Below are positions 1 to 7,681 of a stretch of DNA of 64,000 bases, piece by piece. Location of the stretch: the NCBI RefSeq assembly GCF_000971155.1, contig NZ_BBLX01000013.1, positions 1-64,000 of the forward strand. Direction: 5' to 3'. The DNA is from Demequina maris (GTDB lineage Bacteria > Actinomycetota > Actinomycetes > Actinomycetales > Demequinaceae). Numbering within the stretch: the first letter of the stretch is position 1; every line of letters starts with the position of its first letter. The notes beneath the pieces were generated by a model that saw only the letters and a list, made by a program, of their open reading frames with translations, had not been told where the DNA came from and ran no database searches. A program made the position numbers and the translations under genes.

Positions 1-130
1 GTCTACCGACTCCTCACCAACCCCACCGCTTGACAGACATAGAAGCGTCGCAGGAGTCGAGAACCTCGCGAAACCGTCCGCCACTTCCCCGCAGCAGGTC
101 GGGGTCAGCATGGGGTGGGTGCGGGCCGGC
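1..130. other. intergenic edge, no gene seen
   Basis: No credible coding frame or RNA gene is visible. The stretch precedes the stop codon of the first Nudix gene and may hold the end or promoter region of a neighbour outside the window. Confidence 0.5.
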
Positions 131-619
131 TCAGGCCTCGAAGCGCGTGACCTCGCCTGCCGCGAGCGCGTGGCCCACGCGACCGGTCATCTCGTCGCTC
201 AGCGGCGGCAGGCGGTCCTCGTCGAACCAGCGGGCCTCGAGGTTCTCGCCGTCGGCCGGGTAGGGCTCGCCGCTGACCCACCGGAAGCGGAACGTGAGAT
301 CGAGGAACTGCACGTGGTCGCCGTTGGGATACACGGCCGGATCCTGCACGTGGACCCACGCCAGGGTCTCGGGCTCCGCGACGACGCCGGTCTCCTCGAG
401 CAGCTCGCGCGCCGCGGCGATCGCGGGCTGCTCCCCCGGGTCGATGATGCCGCCCACGGCCGCCCAGGTGAGGAAGTCGGACCGGTGCGCGAGCAGCACC
501 TCGCGGACGCCCGGACGCGCGGCCGACGGGCGCACCACGACCGCGGTCGCGCTCATGAGCCACAGCGGGTCGTGCCCCACCTTCGCCCGCAGCTCGAGGA
601 TGTAGTCGGGCGTCGCCAT
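131..619 (-). CDS. Nudix hydrolase, copy 1
   Basis: A 162-aa cytoplasmic hydrolase of nucleoside-diphosphate-linked substrates; the exact substrate is unknown. A complete Nudix box (G-x5-E-x7-REUxEExGU) lies near residues 57-79, reading GIIDPGE, seven residues, then RELLEETGV, so the metal-binding glutamates are present. The ATG follows TAGCGT by 6 nt with no Shine-Dalgarno, which suggests a leaderless mRNA. The next gene upstream (679-1167) is a clear paralogue sharing the N-terminus MATP[DE][YF]IL and the C-terminal region, so this is a tandem duplication. Family assignment is firm; physiological role is not known. Confidence 0.9.
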   Translation of the reverse strand: MATPDYILELRAKVGHDPLWLMSATAVVVRPSAARPGVREVLLAHRSDFLTWAAVGGIIDPGEQPAIAAARELLEETGVVAEPETLAWVHVQDPAVYPNGDHVQFLDLTFRFRWVSGEPYPADGENLEARWFDEDRLPPLSDEMTGRVGHALAAGEVTRFEA

Positions 620-678
620 GCGGCCACGCTACCCGCGCCGCGCGGGGCCCACCAGGGCCGATGCGCGCGACCCGGCCG

Positions 679-1167
679 CTAGAAGGTCCAGCGGCAGACG
701 TCCCCCGGCGCGAGGCCTGCGGCGACGCGGTTGGCCATCTCGTCGGACATCTCGGGCAGCGCGTCCTCCTCGAACCAGCGGGCCTCGAGGTTCTCTCCGT
801 CGGCGGGGAACGGCTCGCCGCTGACGTAGCGGAAGCGGAAGGTGAGGTCGAGGTACTGCGACCGGTCGCCGTTCTCGTAGCGCATCTCGGGCAGCGAGTG
901 CACCCACACGAGGGCCTCGGGCTCGGCGACGACGTCGGCCTCCTCGAGGCACTCCCGCGCGCCCGCCACGGCCGGCTCCTCGCCGGGGTCCACGATCCCG
1001 GTGACCGGTGTCCACGCGCCGTTGTCCGCGCGGCGGACCATGAGCACCTGGCGCACGTCCGGACGCTCGGGCGAGGGGCGCAGCACGACCGCCGTCACCC
1101 CGGGGAGCCACAGGAGGTCCGTGCCGATCTTGGACCGCAGGTCGAGGATGAACTCGGGGGTCGCCAT
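679..1167 (-). CDS. Nudix hydrolase, copy 2 (slightly degenerate box)
   Basis: Paralogue of the downstream gene, also 162 aa with the same domain layout. Its Nudix box keeps G-x5-E and the RExxEE core but ends RECLEEADV, with Asp where the consensus has Gly. The catalytic glutamates remain, so activity may persist with altered loop geometry. Like its partner it starts at an ATG 6 nt after TAGCGT without a Shine-Dalgarno, so each copy seems to have its own leaderless promoter. Substrate unknown. Confidence 0.88.
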   Translation of the reverse strand: MATPEFILDLRSKIGTDLLWLPGVTAVVLRPSPERPDVRQVLMVRRADNGAWTPVTGIVDPGEEPAVAGARECLEEADVVAEPEALVWVHSLPEMRYENGDRSQYLDLTFRFRYVSGEPFPADGENLEARWFEEDALPEMSDEMANRVAAGLAPGDVCRWTF

Positions 1168-1222
1168 GGCGCCACGCTACCGTGCGGCCGATGCGCCTCC
1201 CGCCCCGTCCGAGGGGCGAGGC

Positions 1223-1987
1223 TCAGGCGGCGGGCGCCTCCACCGTGGTCCAGGTGGGGTGCTTCGGCACGCGGCCGTCGCCCGAGGAGCGCCCGGTGAG
1301 GCGCCGCCCGATCCACGGCAGCACGTAGCGCCCCACGTACGCCGCCTCGGCGAGCACGCCGGGGCGGCCCGGGTCGCCCGCGGGCGCGACCGGGAGGTCC
1401 GTCTCGACGCCCATCGCCGCGAGCACGCGCGCCGCGACGCGGGCGTGGCCGAGCGGGTTGAGGTGGAGCCGGTCGGCGTCCCAGTAGGCGGCGCGGCGCA
1501 TCTCGGGGTCGCGGTAGTTGTCGACGAACGTGACGTGGTCGTACTCGGCCTCGAGCCGGTCGACGGTCGTCATGAGCTCGTCGGCGCGGTCCGCGAAGGA
1601 GCGGCCGCGCGGCAGGCGCTCGGTCGGGTCGGGGCCCGACAGGATCACGAGGGAGACCCCGGCCTCGGCGGTGCGGTCGACCACGCGGCGGGTCAGCGCC
1701 TCGATCCGCGCCATGTCCCAGCCGGGCCGCATCATGTCGTTGCCGCTGCCGTTGAAGGTCATCACGTCGGGCCGCGGCTCGAGCGCGAGGGCCGCGTCGC
1801 ACTGGACGGTCGCGATGGGCTCGATGAGGCGTCCGCGGATCGCGAGGTTCGCGTACTCGACGGACCCGTGCGCCTCGGCGAGGCCGAGCGCGACCAGGTC
1901 CGCCCATCCCCGCACTCCCCCGTCGGGCTGCGGGTCCCCGACCCCCTCCGTGAAGCTGTCGCCGATCGCTGCATATCTCACGTCCAT
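1223..1987 (-). CDS. SGNH/GDSL-family hydrolase
   Basis: A 254-aa esterase/lipase-type protein. The start is placed at the ATG at 1985-1987 because the SGNH fold begins at once: block I is GDSFTEG near residue 8, with the nucleophilic Ser. Block III is GSGNDMM with the oxyanion Asn, and block V is DADRLHLNPLGH near residue 190 with the catalytic Asp and His. No signal peptide or membrane segment is visible, so it is probably cytoplasmic. The open frame continues upstream, but that extension is low-complexity Arg/Pro/Ala. Acyl substrate cannot be told from sequence. Confidence 0.88.
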   Translation of the reverse strand: MDVRYAAIGDSFTEGVGDPQPDGGVRGWADLVALGLAEAHGSVEYANLAIRGRLIEPIATVQCDAALALEPRPDVMTFNGSGNDMMRPGWDMARIEALTRRVVDRTAEAGVSLVILSGPDPTERLPRGRSFADRADELMTTVDRLEAEYDHVTFVDNYRDPEMRRAAYWDADRLHLNPLGHARVAARVLAAMGVETDLPVAPAGDPGRPGVLAEAAYVGRYVLPWIGRRLTGRSSGDGRVPKHPTWTTVEAPAA

Positions 1988-2106
1988 CGACCCTAGACCC
2001 TTCGGACCGGGCGGCCGCGCGCGCCGGTGGCACGGGGCTCCCGCGAGGTGCGGGGCCCGCGACGAGGGGTGGGGCCCCGGCGCCCGCCGCGGCCCCACCC
2101 CGCCGC

Positions 2107-3831
2107 TCATGCGCCGGACGCGTGCTCCGCGGGCTCGCCCACGGCGCGGTCCACCGCGCTCTCGACCGCCAGCTCGGCGGCCCGCGCGACCGCGTGACGG
2201 CCCGCGAGGTACCCGAACACGAGCGCCGGGCCCAGGGTCGAGCCGGCTCCCGGATACGTGCGCCCCACCACGGACGCCGAGCAGTTGCCCGCCGCGTACA
2301 GGCCGTCGATGACGGCGCCGTCCGTGTCGAGCACGCGGGAGTGCTCGTCCGTGAGGAGGCCGCCCTTCGTGCCCAGGTCGCCGAGGACGATCTTGAGCGC
2401 GACGAACGGCCCCTTGGCGATCTCCCCGAGGTTCGGGTTGGGTCCGTGGGTCGGGTCACCGTAGTAGTTGTCGTACGCGTCGTGGCCGCGCCCGAAGTCC
2501 TCGTCGACGCCGTTGCGCGCGAACGCGTTGAAGCGCTGCACCGTCCGCTTGAACGTCGCCTTGTCGACGCCCATCTTCTCGGCCAGCTCCTCGAGCGTGT
2601 CCGCCTCGACCGCGACGCCCTCCTCGAAGAACGTCTTCTTCCCCTGCAGGAATGCGTTGTTGAGGTAGCGACGACGGTGACGGACGTCGAGGACCATCCA
2701 GCTGTGGTTCGTGCGCTCGAGGCCCCGCTCGAGCATCGCGTGGCCGAAGTCGACGTACGACGTGGACTCGTTGACGTAGCGGCTGCCCTCCTGGTCCACG
2801 ACCATCGAGAACGGCATGGACCGCTCGGACACGATGAACGTGGGCCCGCCCTTGCTCGTGGGCGCCACCGAGGGCCCCCACCACGCGTCGTCCATGAGCG
2901 CCACGTCCGCGCCGTGGCGCATCGCGACCTCGATCGCGCCGCCCAGGTTCGCGGGGTTGCCCGACGACGCCTCCGAGTCGAGGCCCTGGTACGTCGCGCG
3001 CCACTCGGCGTTGTGGTCGAAGCCGCCCGCGCCCAGGTGGACGCCCACGCGCGCGCGGATGCGACGCTCGCCGCCCGGGCCGGCGACGACCGCGCCGACG
3101 CACACGCCGTCCTCGACGACCAGGTCCACGACCGGCGTCTTCAGGCGCACCTCGGTGCGCTGCTGGACCTTCGCGATGTACATGAGCCGCGCCGCGAGGG
3201 ACATGCCGAGCCCCGTCAGCCGCCTGCCGGTGACGAGTCCGCCGAGCGCGCGGAACACGAGGTTGGCCCCGCCCACGAACCCGCTGGGCGTCGACCATGC
3301 GCGGGCGAGCAGGTAGGTGTCGCCCGCGAACAGCGGCAGCCCCGGCGGCAGCGTCTCGCGCGCGCTCCCGTACCAGTCGCCCAGGTCCTTGACGTTGAAG
3401 GGCGCCGGCTCCACCGTCCGGCCGCCCGCGATGCCTCCGGGCAGGTCCGGGTAGTAGTCCGGGTACCGCTTCGCGGTCTTCCACACGAGGCCATGGTCCT
3501 CGAGCCACCCGTGCACCACGGGCGCCGTGCGGACGAATGCCTGGCGCCGCTCGAGGGACGATGCGGGCCCCACCTCCTCGGGCGTGCCGACGCACGCGTC
3601 GAGGTACGCGAGCACCTTCTCCTCGGAGTCGCCGACCCCGATCTCCTTCATCCCCGGATGCGTGGGCAGCCAGCAGCCGCCGCCGCTCATCGCGGTCGAT
3701 CCGCCCCACTTGTCGGAGCCCTCCACGACCAGCACCTCGAGCCCGTCGTCCGCCGCCGCGATCGCGGCGGACATCGCCGCCGCACCCGTGCCGGCCACCA
3801 GGAGGTCGACCTCCTCGTCCCACTCGGTCAT
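2107..3831 (-). CDS. KstD-type FAD-dependent dehydrogenase
   Basis: A 574-aa flavoprotein of the 3-ketosteroid-delta1-dehydrogenase / fumarate-reductase superfamily. The N-terminal Rossmann motif GTGAAAMSAA binds FAD. The KstD active-site regions are recognisable: a Tyr in TSYVDFGHAM, and the C-terminal GRTYPGAGSTLGPA holding the Tyr and Gly that in characterised KstD contact the 3-keto group. These suggest delta1-dehydrogenation of a ketosteroid or similar ring ketone, but no other steroid genes are in the window. The start at 3829-3831 has AGGGGAG upstream. Two identical-arm palindromes lie in its promoter region. Confidence 0.82.
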   Translation of the reverse strand: MTEWDEEVDLLVAGTGAAAMSAAIAAADDGLEVLVVEGSDKWGGSTAMSGGGCWLPTHPGMKEIGVGDSEEKVLAYLDACVGTPEEVGPASSLERRQAFVRTAPVVHGWLEDHGLVWKTAKRYPDYYPDLPGGIAGGRTVEPAPFNVKDLGDWYGSARETLPPGLPLFAGDTYLLARAWSTPSGFVGGANLVFRALGGLVTGRRLTGLGMSLAARLMYIAKVQQRTEVRLKTPVVDLVVEDGVCVGAVVAGPGGERRIRARVGVHLGAGGFDHNAEWRATYQGLDSEASSGNPANLGGAIEVAMRHGADVALMDDAWWGPSVAPTSKGGPTFIVSERSMPFSMVVDQEGSRYVNESTSYVDFGHAMLERGLERTNHSWMVLDVRHRRRYLNNAFLQGKKTFFEEGVAVEADTLEELAEKMGVDKATFKRTVQRFNAFARNGVDEDFGRGHDAYDNYYGDPTHGPNPNLGEIAKGPFVALKIVLGDLGTKGGLLTDEHSRVLDTDGAVIDGLYAAGNCSASVVGRTYPGAGSTLGPALVFGYLAGRHAVARAAELAVESAVDRAVGEPAEHASGA

Positions 3832-3852
3832 GCGTCTCCCCTTCGGGTCACG

Positions 3853-3872
3853 ACCGGACATCGTTGTCCGGT
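3853..3872. promoter_or_regulatory. palindromic operator 1 (TetR-like)
   Basis: ACCGGACA-TCGT-TGTCCGGT has perfect 8-bp arms and a 4-bp centre. It lies 22 bp upstream of the KstD-type gene start. An identical-arm copy lies 36 bp further upstream, so this is probably a dimeric repressor site. The regulator gene is not in the window. Confidence 0.7.
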
Positions 3873-3888
3873 TCCGTCACCCGACTCT

Positions 3889-3908
3889 ACCGGACAGGCA
3901 TGTCCGGT
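3889..3908. promoter_or_regulatory. palindromic operator 2 (TetR-like)
   Basis: ACCGGACA-GGCA-TGTCCGGT has the same arms as the site at 3853-3872, with a different centre. It is offset by 36 bp, between the end of the alcohol dehydrogenase gene and the KstD-type gene. Most likely both sites control the KstD-type gene. Confidence 0.7.
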
Positions 3909-3948
3909 TGAAGGGGGCGCACGCGGGCCCGGCGGGGCACGCGGCGCG

Positions 3949-4932
3949 TCAGCCCATGCGGACCACGAGCGAGCCCCGGGCGCGGCCCGCGCGCAGGTCC
4001 CTCAAGGCATCGTCCACCCCGTCGAACCCGTACGTGGTGACGGCCGGCGCGAGGCGCAGGTTGCGCGCGAGGGCGAGGAACTCGGCGCCGTCGGCCCTGG
4101 TATTCGCCGTGACCGAGCGCAGGTCGCGCTCGTAGAACAGCGAGCGGTCGTAGTCGATCTCCGGGATGGGCGACATGTGGATGCCCGCGGAGACCACGGT
4201 GCCGCCGCGCGTCGTCGCGTCGAGCGCCCGGGCGAGGATCGCGCCCACGGGGGCGAACACGATCGCCGAGTCGAGAGGCGCGGGCGGCACGGCGTCCTCC
4301 CCGCCCACGAAGTCGACCTCGAGCTCCCGCGCGAGCGCCTGGTTGCGCTCGCCGCGCGTGATCGCGACGACGGTCGCGCCGGCGGCCTTGGCCAGCTGCG
4401 CCGTGATCGAGGCGCTCGAGCCGAAGCCGTAGATGCCGAGCACGCCGCCGGGCGGCAGGTTGGCGCGCCGCAGCGCCCGGTAGCCGATGATGCCCGCGCA
4501 CAGGAGCGGCGCGAGGTCGAGCGCCTCCTCGTCGCGCGGCAGCGGGTACGCGTAGGCCGCCGGGACGGTCAGGAGCTCCGCGTAGCCGCCATCGTGGTCC
4601 CAGCCGGTGAACGACGCCTCCGGGCAGAGGTTCTCGCGCCCCGCGCGGCACCACCGGCACGTCCCGCAGGTCCGGTTCAGCCACGCGACGCCCACGCGCT
4701 CACCCTCGTCGATGGACCGCACGGCCTCGCCCGCTCCCACCACCGTGCCGACCACCTGGTGACCCGGGACCACGGCGGGACGATGCACGGGCAGGTCGCC
4801 GTCGACGACGTGCAGGTCGGTGCGGCACACCCCGCACGCGTCGACGCGCACGAGCAGCTCGTCGGCGGCGGGGACGGGGTCCGGCACGGACTCCTGGCGC
4901 AGCGTCCCGTCACGCACCTTCCAGGCGTCCAT
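3949..4932 (-). CDS. zinc-dependent alcohol dehydrogenase
   Basis: A 327-aa medium-chain dehydrogenase (MDR) that would oxidise alcohols or reduce aldehydes with NAD(P). Catalytic zinc ligands are visible as GVCRTDLH (Cys) and PGHQVVG (His). The structural zinc lobe has four cysteines in CGTCRWCRAGRENLC. The Rossmann glycine motif is IYGFGSSAS. The ATG at 4930-4932 is preceded by GGGGGAGGTG, a strong ribosome site; an upstream in-frame extension is ignored. The gene reads toward the KstD-type gene, but the operators between them suggest separate transcription. It resembles AdhA/AdhP-like enzymes. Confidence 0.88.
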   Translation of the reverse strand: MDAWKVRDGTLRQESVPDPVPAADELLVRVDACGVCRTDLHVVDGDLPVHRPAVVPGHQVVGTVVGAGEAVRSIDEGERVGVAWLNRTCGTCRWCRAGRENLCPEASFTGWDHDGGYAELLTVPAAYAYPLPRDEEALDLAPLLCAGIIGYRALRRANLPPGGVLGIYGFGSSASITAQLAKAAGATVVAITRGERNQALARELEVDFVGGEDAVPPAPLDSAIVFAPVGAILARALDATTRGGTVVSAGIHMSPIPEIDYDRSLFYERDLRSVTANTRADGAEFLALARNLRLAPAVTTYGFDGVDDALRDLRAGRARGSLVVRMG

Positions 4933-5030
4933 CGCCACCTCCCCCACCAGTGAAGCACCGCGCGCGGCGCCCCGCCGTGGACGCCCGCACACCAGGCGGG
5001 ACGCCCCCCAGGCCCGCGCCAGGGTCGCGA

Positions 5031-5059
5031 TTGCGCGCGCATGTACATCGTTGTAGAGT
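5031..5059 (+). promoter_or_regulatory. promoter with LacI-type operator, GH43 gene 1
   Basis: A -35-like TTGCGC (5031-5036) and a -10-like TAGAGT (5054-5059) are 17 bp apart. The near-palindrome TACATCGTTGTA (5044-5055, one mismatch) overlaps the -10. The same element, perfect, sits in the same place before the second GH43 gene at 7606-7617. Repression by a LacI-family protein is inferred. Confidence 0.65.
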
Positions 5060-5122
5060 CACGGCGGCGAGGTCACGGACGACCTCGCAGCAGTCTCTGT
5101 CCAACGATGAACAGGAGATGAT

Positions 5123-7492
5123 GTGGCCCGCAGCCGCACCACCCGCCTCACCCTCGGGGCGATCGCCGCTACCGCCGCAATCACGGCGACCACGGCAGCC
5201 GCCGCCCCGGCCTGGGGCGGCACCACCACCCCGACGCCGTCCTTCGACGACGTCACCGTCCACGACCCCTCGATCGTCACCTCGGGCGACGACATCTGGG
5301 TCTTCGGCTCGCACGGAGCGTCCGCGTACACGACGGACCTCATGCACTGGACCCAGAACTCGGTCGACCTCAGCCAGGATGCCGACAACCCGCTGTTCGA
5401 CGACGTGCACGAGGAGCTCGCCGAGGCCTTCGAGTGGGCCCAGACCAGCACCCTGTGGGCCTCGGATGTCATCCAGCTGGCCGACGGCAAGTACTACCTC
5501 TACTACAACGCCTGCAAGGGCGACTCCCCGCGCTCGGCGCTGGGCGTCGCGGTGTCCGACGACGTCGACGGCCCCTACGAGGACCTCGGGATCATCCTCA
5601 AGTCCGGCATGTGGGACGAGGAGTCGGAGAACCCCGGTGAGATCTACGACGCGACGATCCACCCCAACACCGTCGACCCCGACGCCTTCTACGACGCCGA
5701 GGGCAACCTGTGGATGGTCTACGGCTCGTACTCCGGCGGCATCTTCATCCTGCAGATGGACCCCGCGACCGGCCTGCCGCTTCCCGACCAGGGCTATGGC
5801 AAGCACCTCGTCGGCGGAAACCACGCCCGCATCGAGGCGCCCACGATCCGCTATGACAGGAAGACCGGCTACTACTACCTCTTCCTGTCGTACGGCGGGC
5901 TCGACGCCACCGGCGGCTACGAGGTCCGCGTCGCGCGCTCGACCAGCCCCGACGGCCCCTACGTCGACGCCAAGGGCACCGACATGTCGACGGTGAAGGG
6001 CGCCGAGGGCACGCTGTTCGACGACGTGTCGATCCAGTCCTCCGGCGTGAAGATCATGGACGGCTACCTGTTCCCGCGCGAGGTCGGCGACCCCGGCACC
6101 GGCCTGGGCACCGGGTACGTCTCGCCCGGCCACACGTCCTGGTACGACGACCCCGACACCGGTGCGTCCTACATCGTCCTCCACTCGCGCTTCCCCGGGA
6201 CGGGCGAGATGCACAACGTCCGCGTCAACCGCATGTACATGAACGCAGACGGCTGGCCCGTGGTCGCCCCGCAGCGCTACGCGGGTGAGAGGAACAGCTG
6301 GGTCAAGGCCCGCGAGATCGTGGGCACGTGGGAGGTCGTCAAGTTCACCGACGCCATCACCGCGGACACCACCGCGCCGCTGAGCATCACCCTCAACGCC
6401 AACGGCCGCATCACCGGCGACCTCAAGGGACGCTGGGAGCGCGCGGGCGAGAAGCGGGCGACGTTGTACACGCCGAAGGGCACGTTCACGGGCGTGTTCG
6501 CCCGCGTGTGGGACCCCGCCACCGAGGAGTGGACCGTGGGCCTCACCGTGCAGTCCAAGCGCGGTCTGTCGATGTGGGGCCGTCAGGTCGAGGTGCTCAC
6601 CGGCAAGGCGGCGGTCGACGCCGTCGTCGCGGACCTCGACCTCGGCGACACCTCCGCGGTGGTCTCGGACCTCGAGCTGCCGACGGACGGCACCGGCGAC
6701 ACCACCATCACGTGGCGGTCCTCGAACCCGGCGGTCGTCTCGACCACCGGCGAGGTCACCCGCCCGGCCGCCGGCGAGGCCGATGCGCAGGTCACCCTGA
6801 CGGCGGCCGTGCGCAACGGCACCGCGGTCAAGAAAGTCTCGTTCACCGTCATCGTGAAGGCCCGCCCCGAGGCCCAGCAGGTGGGCGCGTGGTCGTTCGA
6901 GGACACCCTCGCGGACAACGCGGGCGCCCTCGCCACCCCGACCGTGACGGGCAACCGTGCGGACAACACGGGCGGCGCGGTCTCCTACGTGGCCGACGGC
7001 GTGTCCGGCTCGGCGCTCCACCTCGACGGCACCGCGGGCGTGCGCCTGCCGGACGGCCTGGTCCAGGGCGACACGTACGCGGTCTCGATGTGGCTGCGCC
7101 CCGAGGCGCTCACGTCGTACACCTCCGCGTTCTTCGCGGCGAGCGCCTCAAACCAGTGGCTCAGCGTGGTCCCGCAGGGCTGGAACGGCGAGACGATGCT
7201 GTGGTCGAACGATGGCGCTGCCTGGTACGACGGCGTCACGTCGCAGCTGATCCCGGTCGACGAGTGGACGCACCTCGCGTTCTCGGTCGACGCGGGCCAG
7301 GTCACGCTCTACGTGAACGGCACCGACGTGGGCGCGAACCCCGCGTTCACCGACGTGCTCACCAGCCCGTCCGCCATCTTCGCGCTCGGCGTCAACTACT
7401 GGGACACCCCGTTCCAGGGTGACATCGACGAGCTCGCGATGTGGACGTCCGCGCTGACCCCCGAGGAGGTCGCCGCGCTCGCCGCCGGCTGA
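5123..7492 (+). CDS. secreted GH43 arabinanase with Ig-like and LamG domains
   Basis: A 789-aa secreted glycoside hydrolase, probably an endo-1,5-alpha-L-arabinanase of the AbnB-like GH43 type. A GTG start follows AGGAG. A signal peptide covers about residues 1-28. The GH43 beta-propeller has the catalytic base Asp in VHDPSIV (D48), the Asp pair in VDPDAFYD near 185-187 and the general acid Glu in RIEAPTI (E238). A small beta-rich C-terminal module follows to about 490. After that come a degenerate bacterial Ig-like domain (about 494-580) and a concanavalin/LamG-like domain (about 586-789), both likely polysaccharide-contacting. It is a close paralogue of the next gene, which lacks these last two domains. 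Confidence 0.85.
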   Translation: MARSRTTRLTLGAIAATAAITATTAAAAPAWGGTTTPTPSFDDVTVHDPSIVTSGDDIWVFGSHGASAYTTDLMHWTQNSVDLSQDADNPLFDDVHEELAEAFEWAQTSTLWASDVIQLADGKYYLYYNACKGDSPRSALGVAVSDDVDGPYEDLGIILKSGMWDEESENPGEIYDATIHPNTVDPDAFYDAEGNLWMVYGSYSGGIFILQMDPATGLPLPDQGYGKHLVGGNHARIEAPTIRYDRKTGYYYLFLSYGGLDATGGYEVRVARSTSPDGPYVDAKGTDMSTVKGAEGTLFDDVSIQSSGVKIMDGYLFPREVGDPGTGLGTGYVSPGHTSWYDDPDTGASYIVLHSRFPGTGEMHNVRVNRMYMNADGWPVVAPQRYAGERNSWVKAREIVGTWEVVKFTDAITADTTAPLSITLNANGRITGDLKGRWERAGEKRATLYTPKGTFTGVFARVWDPATEEWTVGLTVQSKRGLSMWGRQVEVLTGKAAVDAVVADLDLGDTSAVVSDLELPTDGTGDTTITWRSSNPAVVSTTGEVTRPAAGEADAQVTLTAAVRNGTAVKKVSFTVIVKARPEAQQVGAWSFEDTLADNAGALATPTVTGNRADNTGGAVSYVADGVSGSALHLDGTAGVRLPDGLVQGDTYAVSMWLRPEALTSYTSAFFAASASNQWLSVVPQGWNGETMLWSNDGAAWYDGVTSQLIPVDEWTHLAFSVDAGQVTLYVNGTDVGANPAFTDVLTSPSAIFALGVNYWDTPFQGDIDELAMWTSALTPEEVAALAAG

Positions 7493-7507
7493 TCCTCTCC
7501 CACCCCA

Positions 7508-7542
7508 GGAGCGGGGGCGCCACCCCGATGCGCCCCCGCTCC
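7508..7542 (+). terminator. hairpin terminator after GH43 gene 1
   Basis: GGAGCGGGGGCG (7508-7519) pairs perfectly with CGCCCCCGCTCC (7531-7542) around an 11-nt loop, 16 nt after the stop codon. No T-run follows, as is common in high-GC actinobacteria. Confidence 0.7.
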
Positions 7543-7553
7543 GTCGCGTCCGG

Positions 7554-7563
7554 GGACGATGCG
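7554..7563 (+). repeat. GGACGATGCG word, first of 35 exact copies
   Basis: At least 35 exact copies lie in the window. Plus orientation starts: 7554, 9284, 14167, 20200, 22113, 25004, 28649, 29250, 32031, 32995, 35443, 40248, 44906, 51002, 54628, 55608, 55900, 59643, 62621. Minus orientation starts: 10820, 15558, 16528, 16841, 19207, 20760, 23380, 25406, 29724, 41591, 45065, 45347, 51026, 55131, 60036, 63029. Eight are intergenic: 7554, 20760, 25004, 29250, 32031, 32995, 54628, 55608. Function unknown; see findings. Confidence 0.9.
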
Positions 7564-7591
7564 CGGCCACGAGACGCGGGCGGCCACCGGT

Positions 7592-7621
7592 TTGACCCAC
7601 AGATTTACAACGTTGTACTGT
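7592..7621 (+). promoter_or_regulatory. promoter with LacI-type operator, GH43 gene 2
   Basis: A -35 TTGACC (7592-7597) is followed after 18 bp by TACTGT (7616-7621). The perfect 12-bp palindrome TACAACGTTGTA (7606-7617) overlaps the -10. It matches the element before the first GH43 gene in both sequence and placement. Confidence 0.72.
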
Positions 7622-7681
7622 CGCGTCCACGTCGGCGCTCGCGCCGCCCGCTCTGTCCAACGACGCACAGGAGTACCCCTC

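Noticed and set aside
2107..4932. KstD-like and alcohol dehydrogenase genes as a steroid-degradation cluster
   Set aside because: No other steroid genes are present, the second gene is a general MDR alcohol dehydrogenase, and the operators between them suggest separate control.
2122..4953. 943-codon plus-strand frame across the KstD-like and alcohol dehydrogenase genes
   Set aside because: It is antisense to two well-supported genes and to the operator region. Its translation is His/Arg/Val-rich with no domain.
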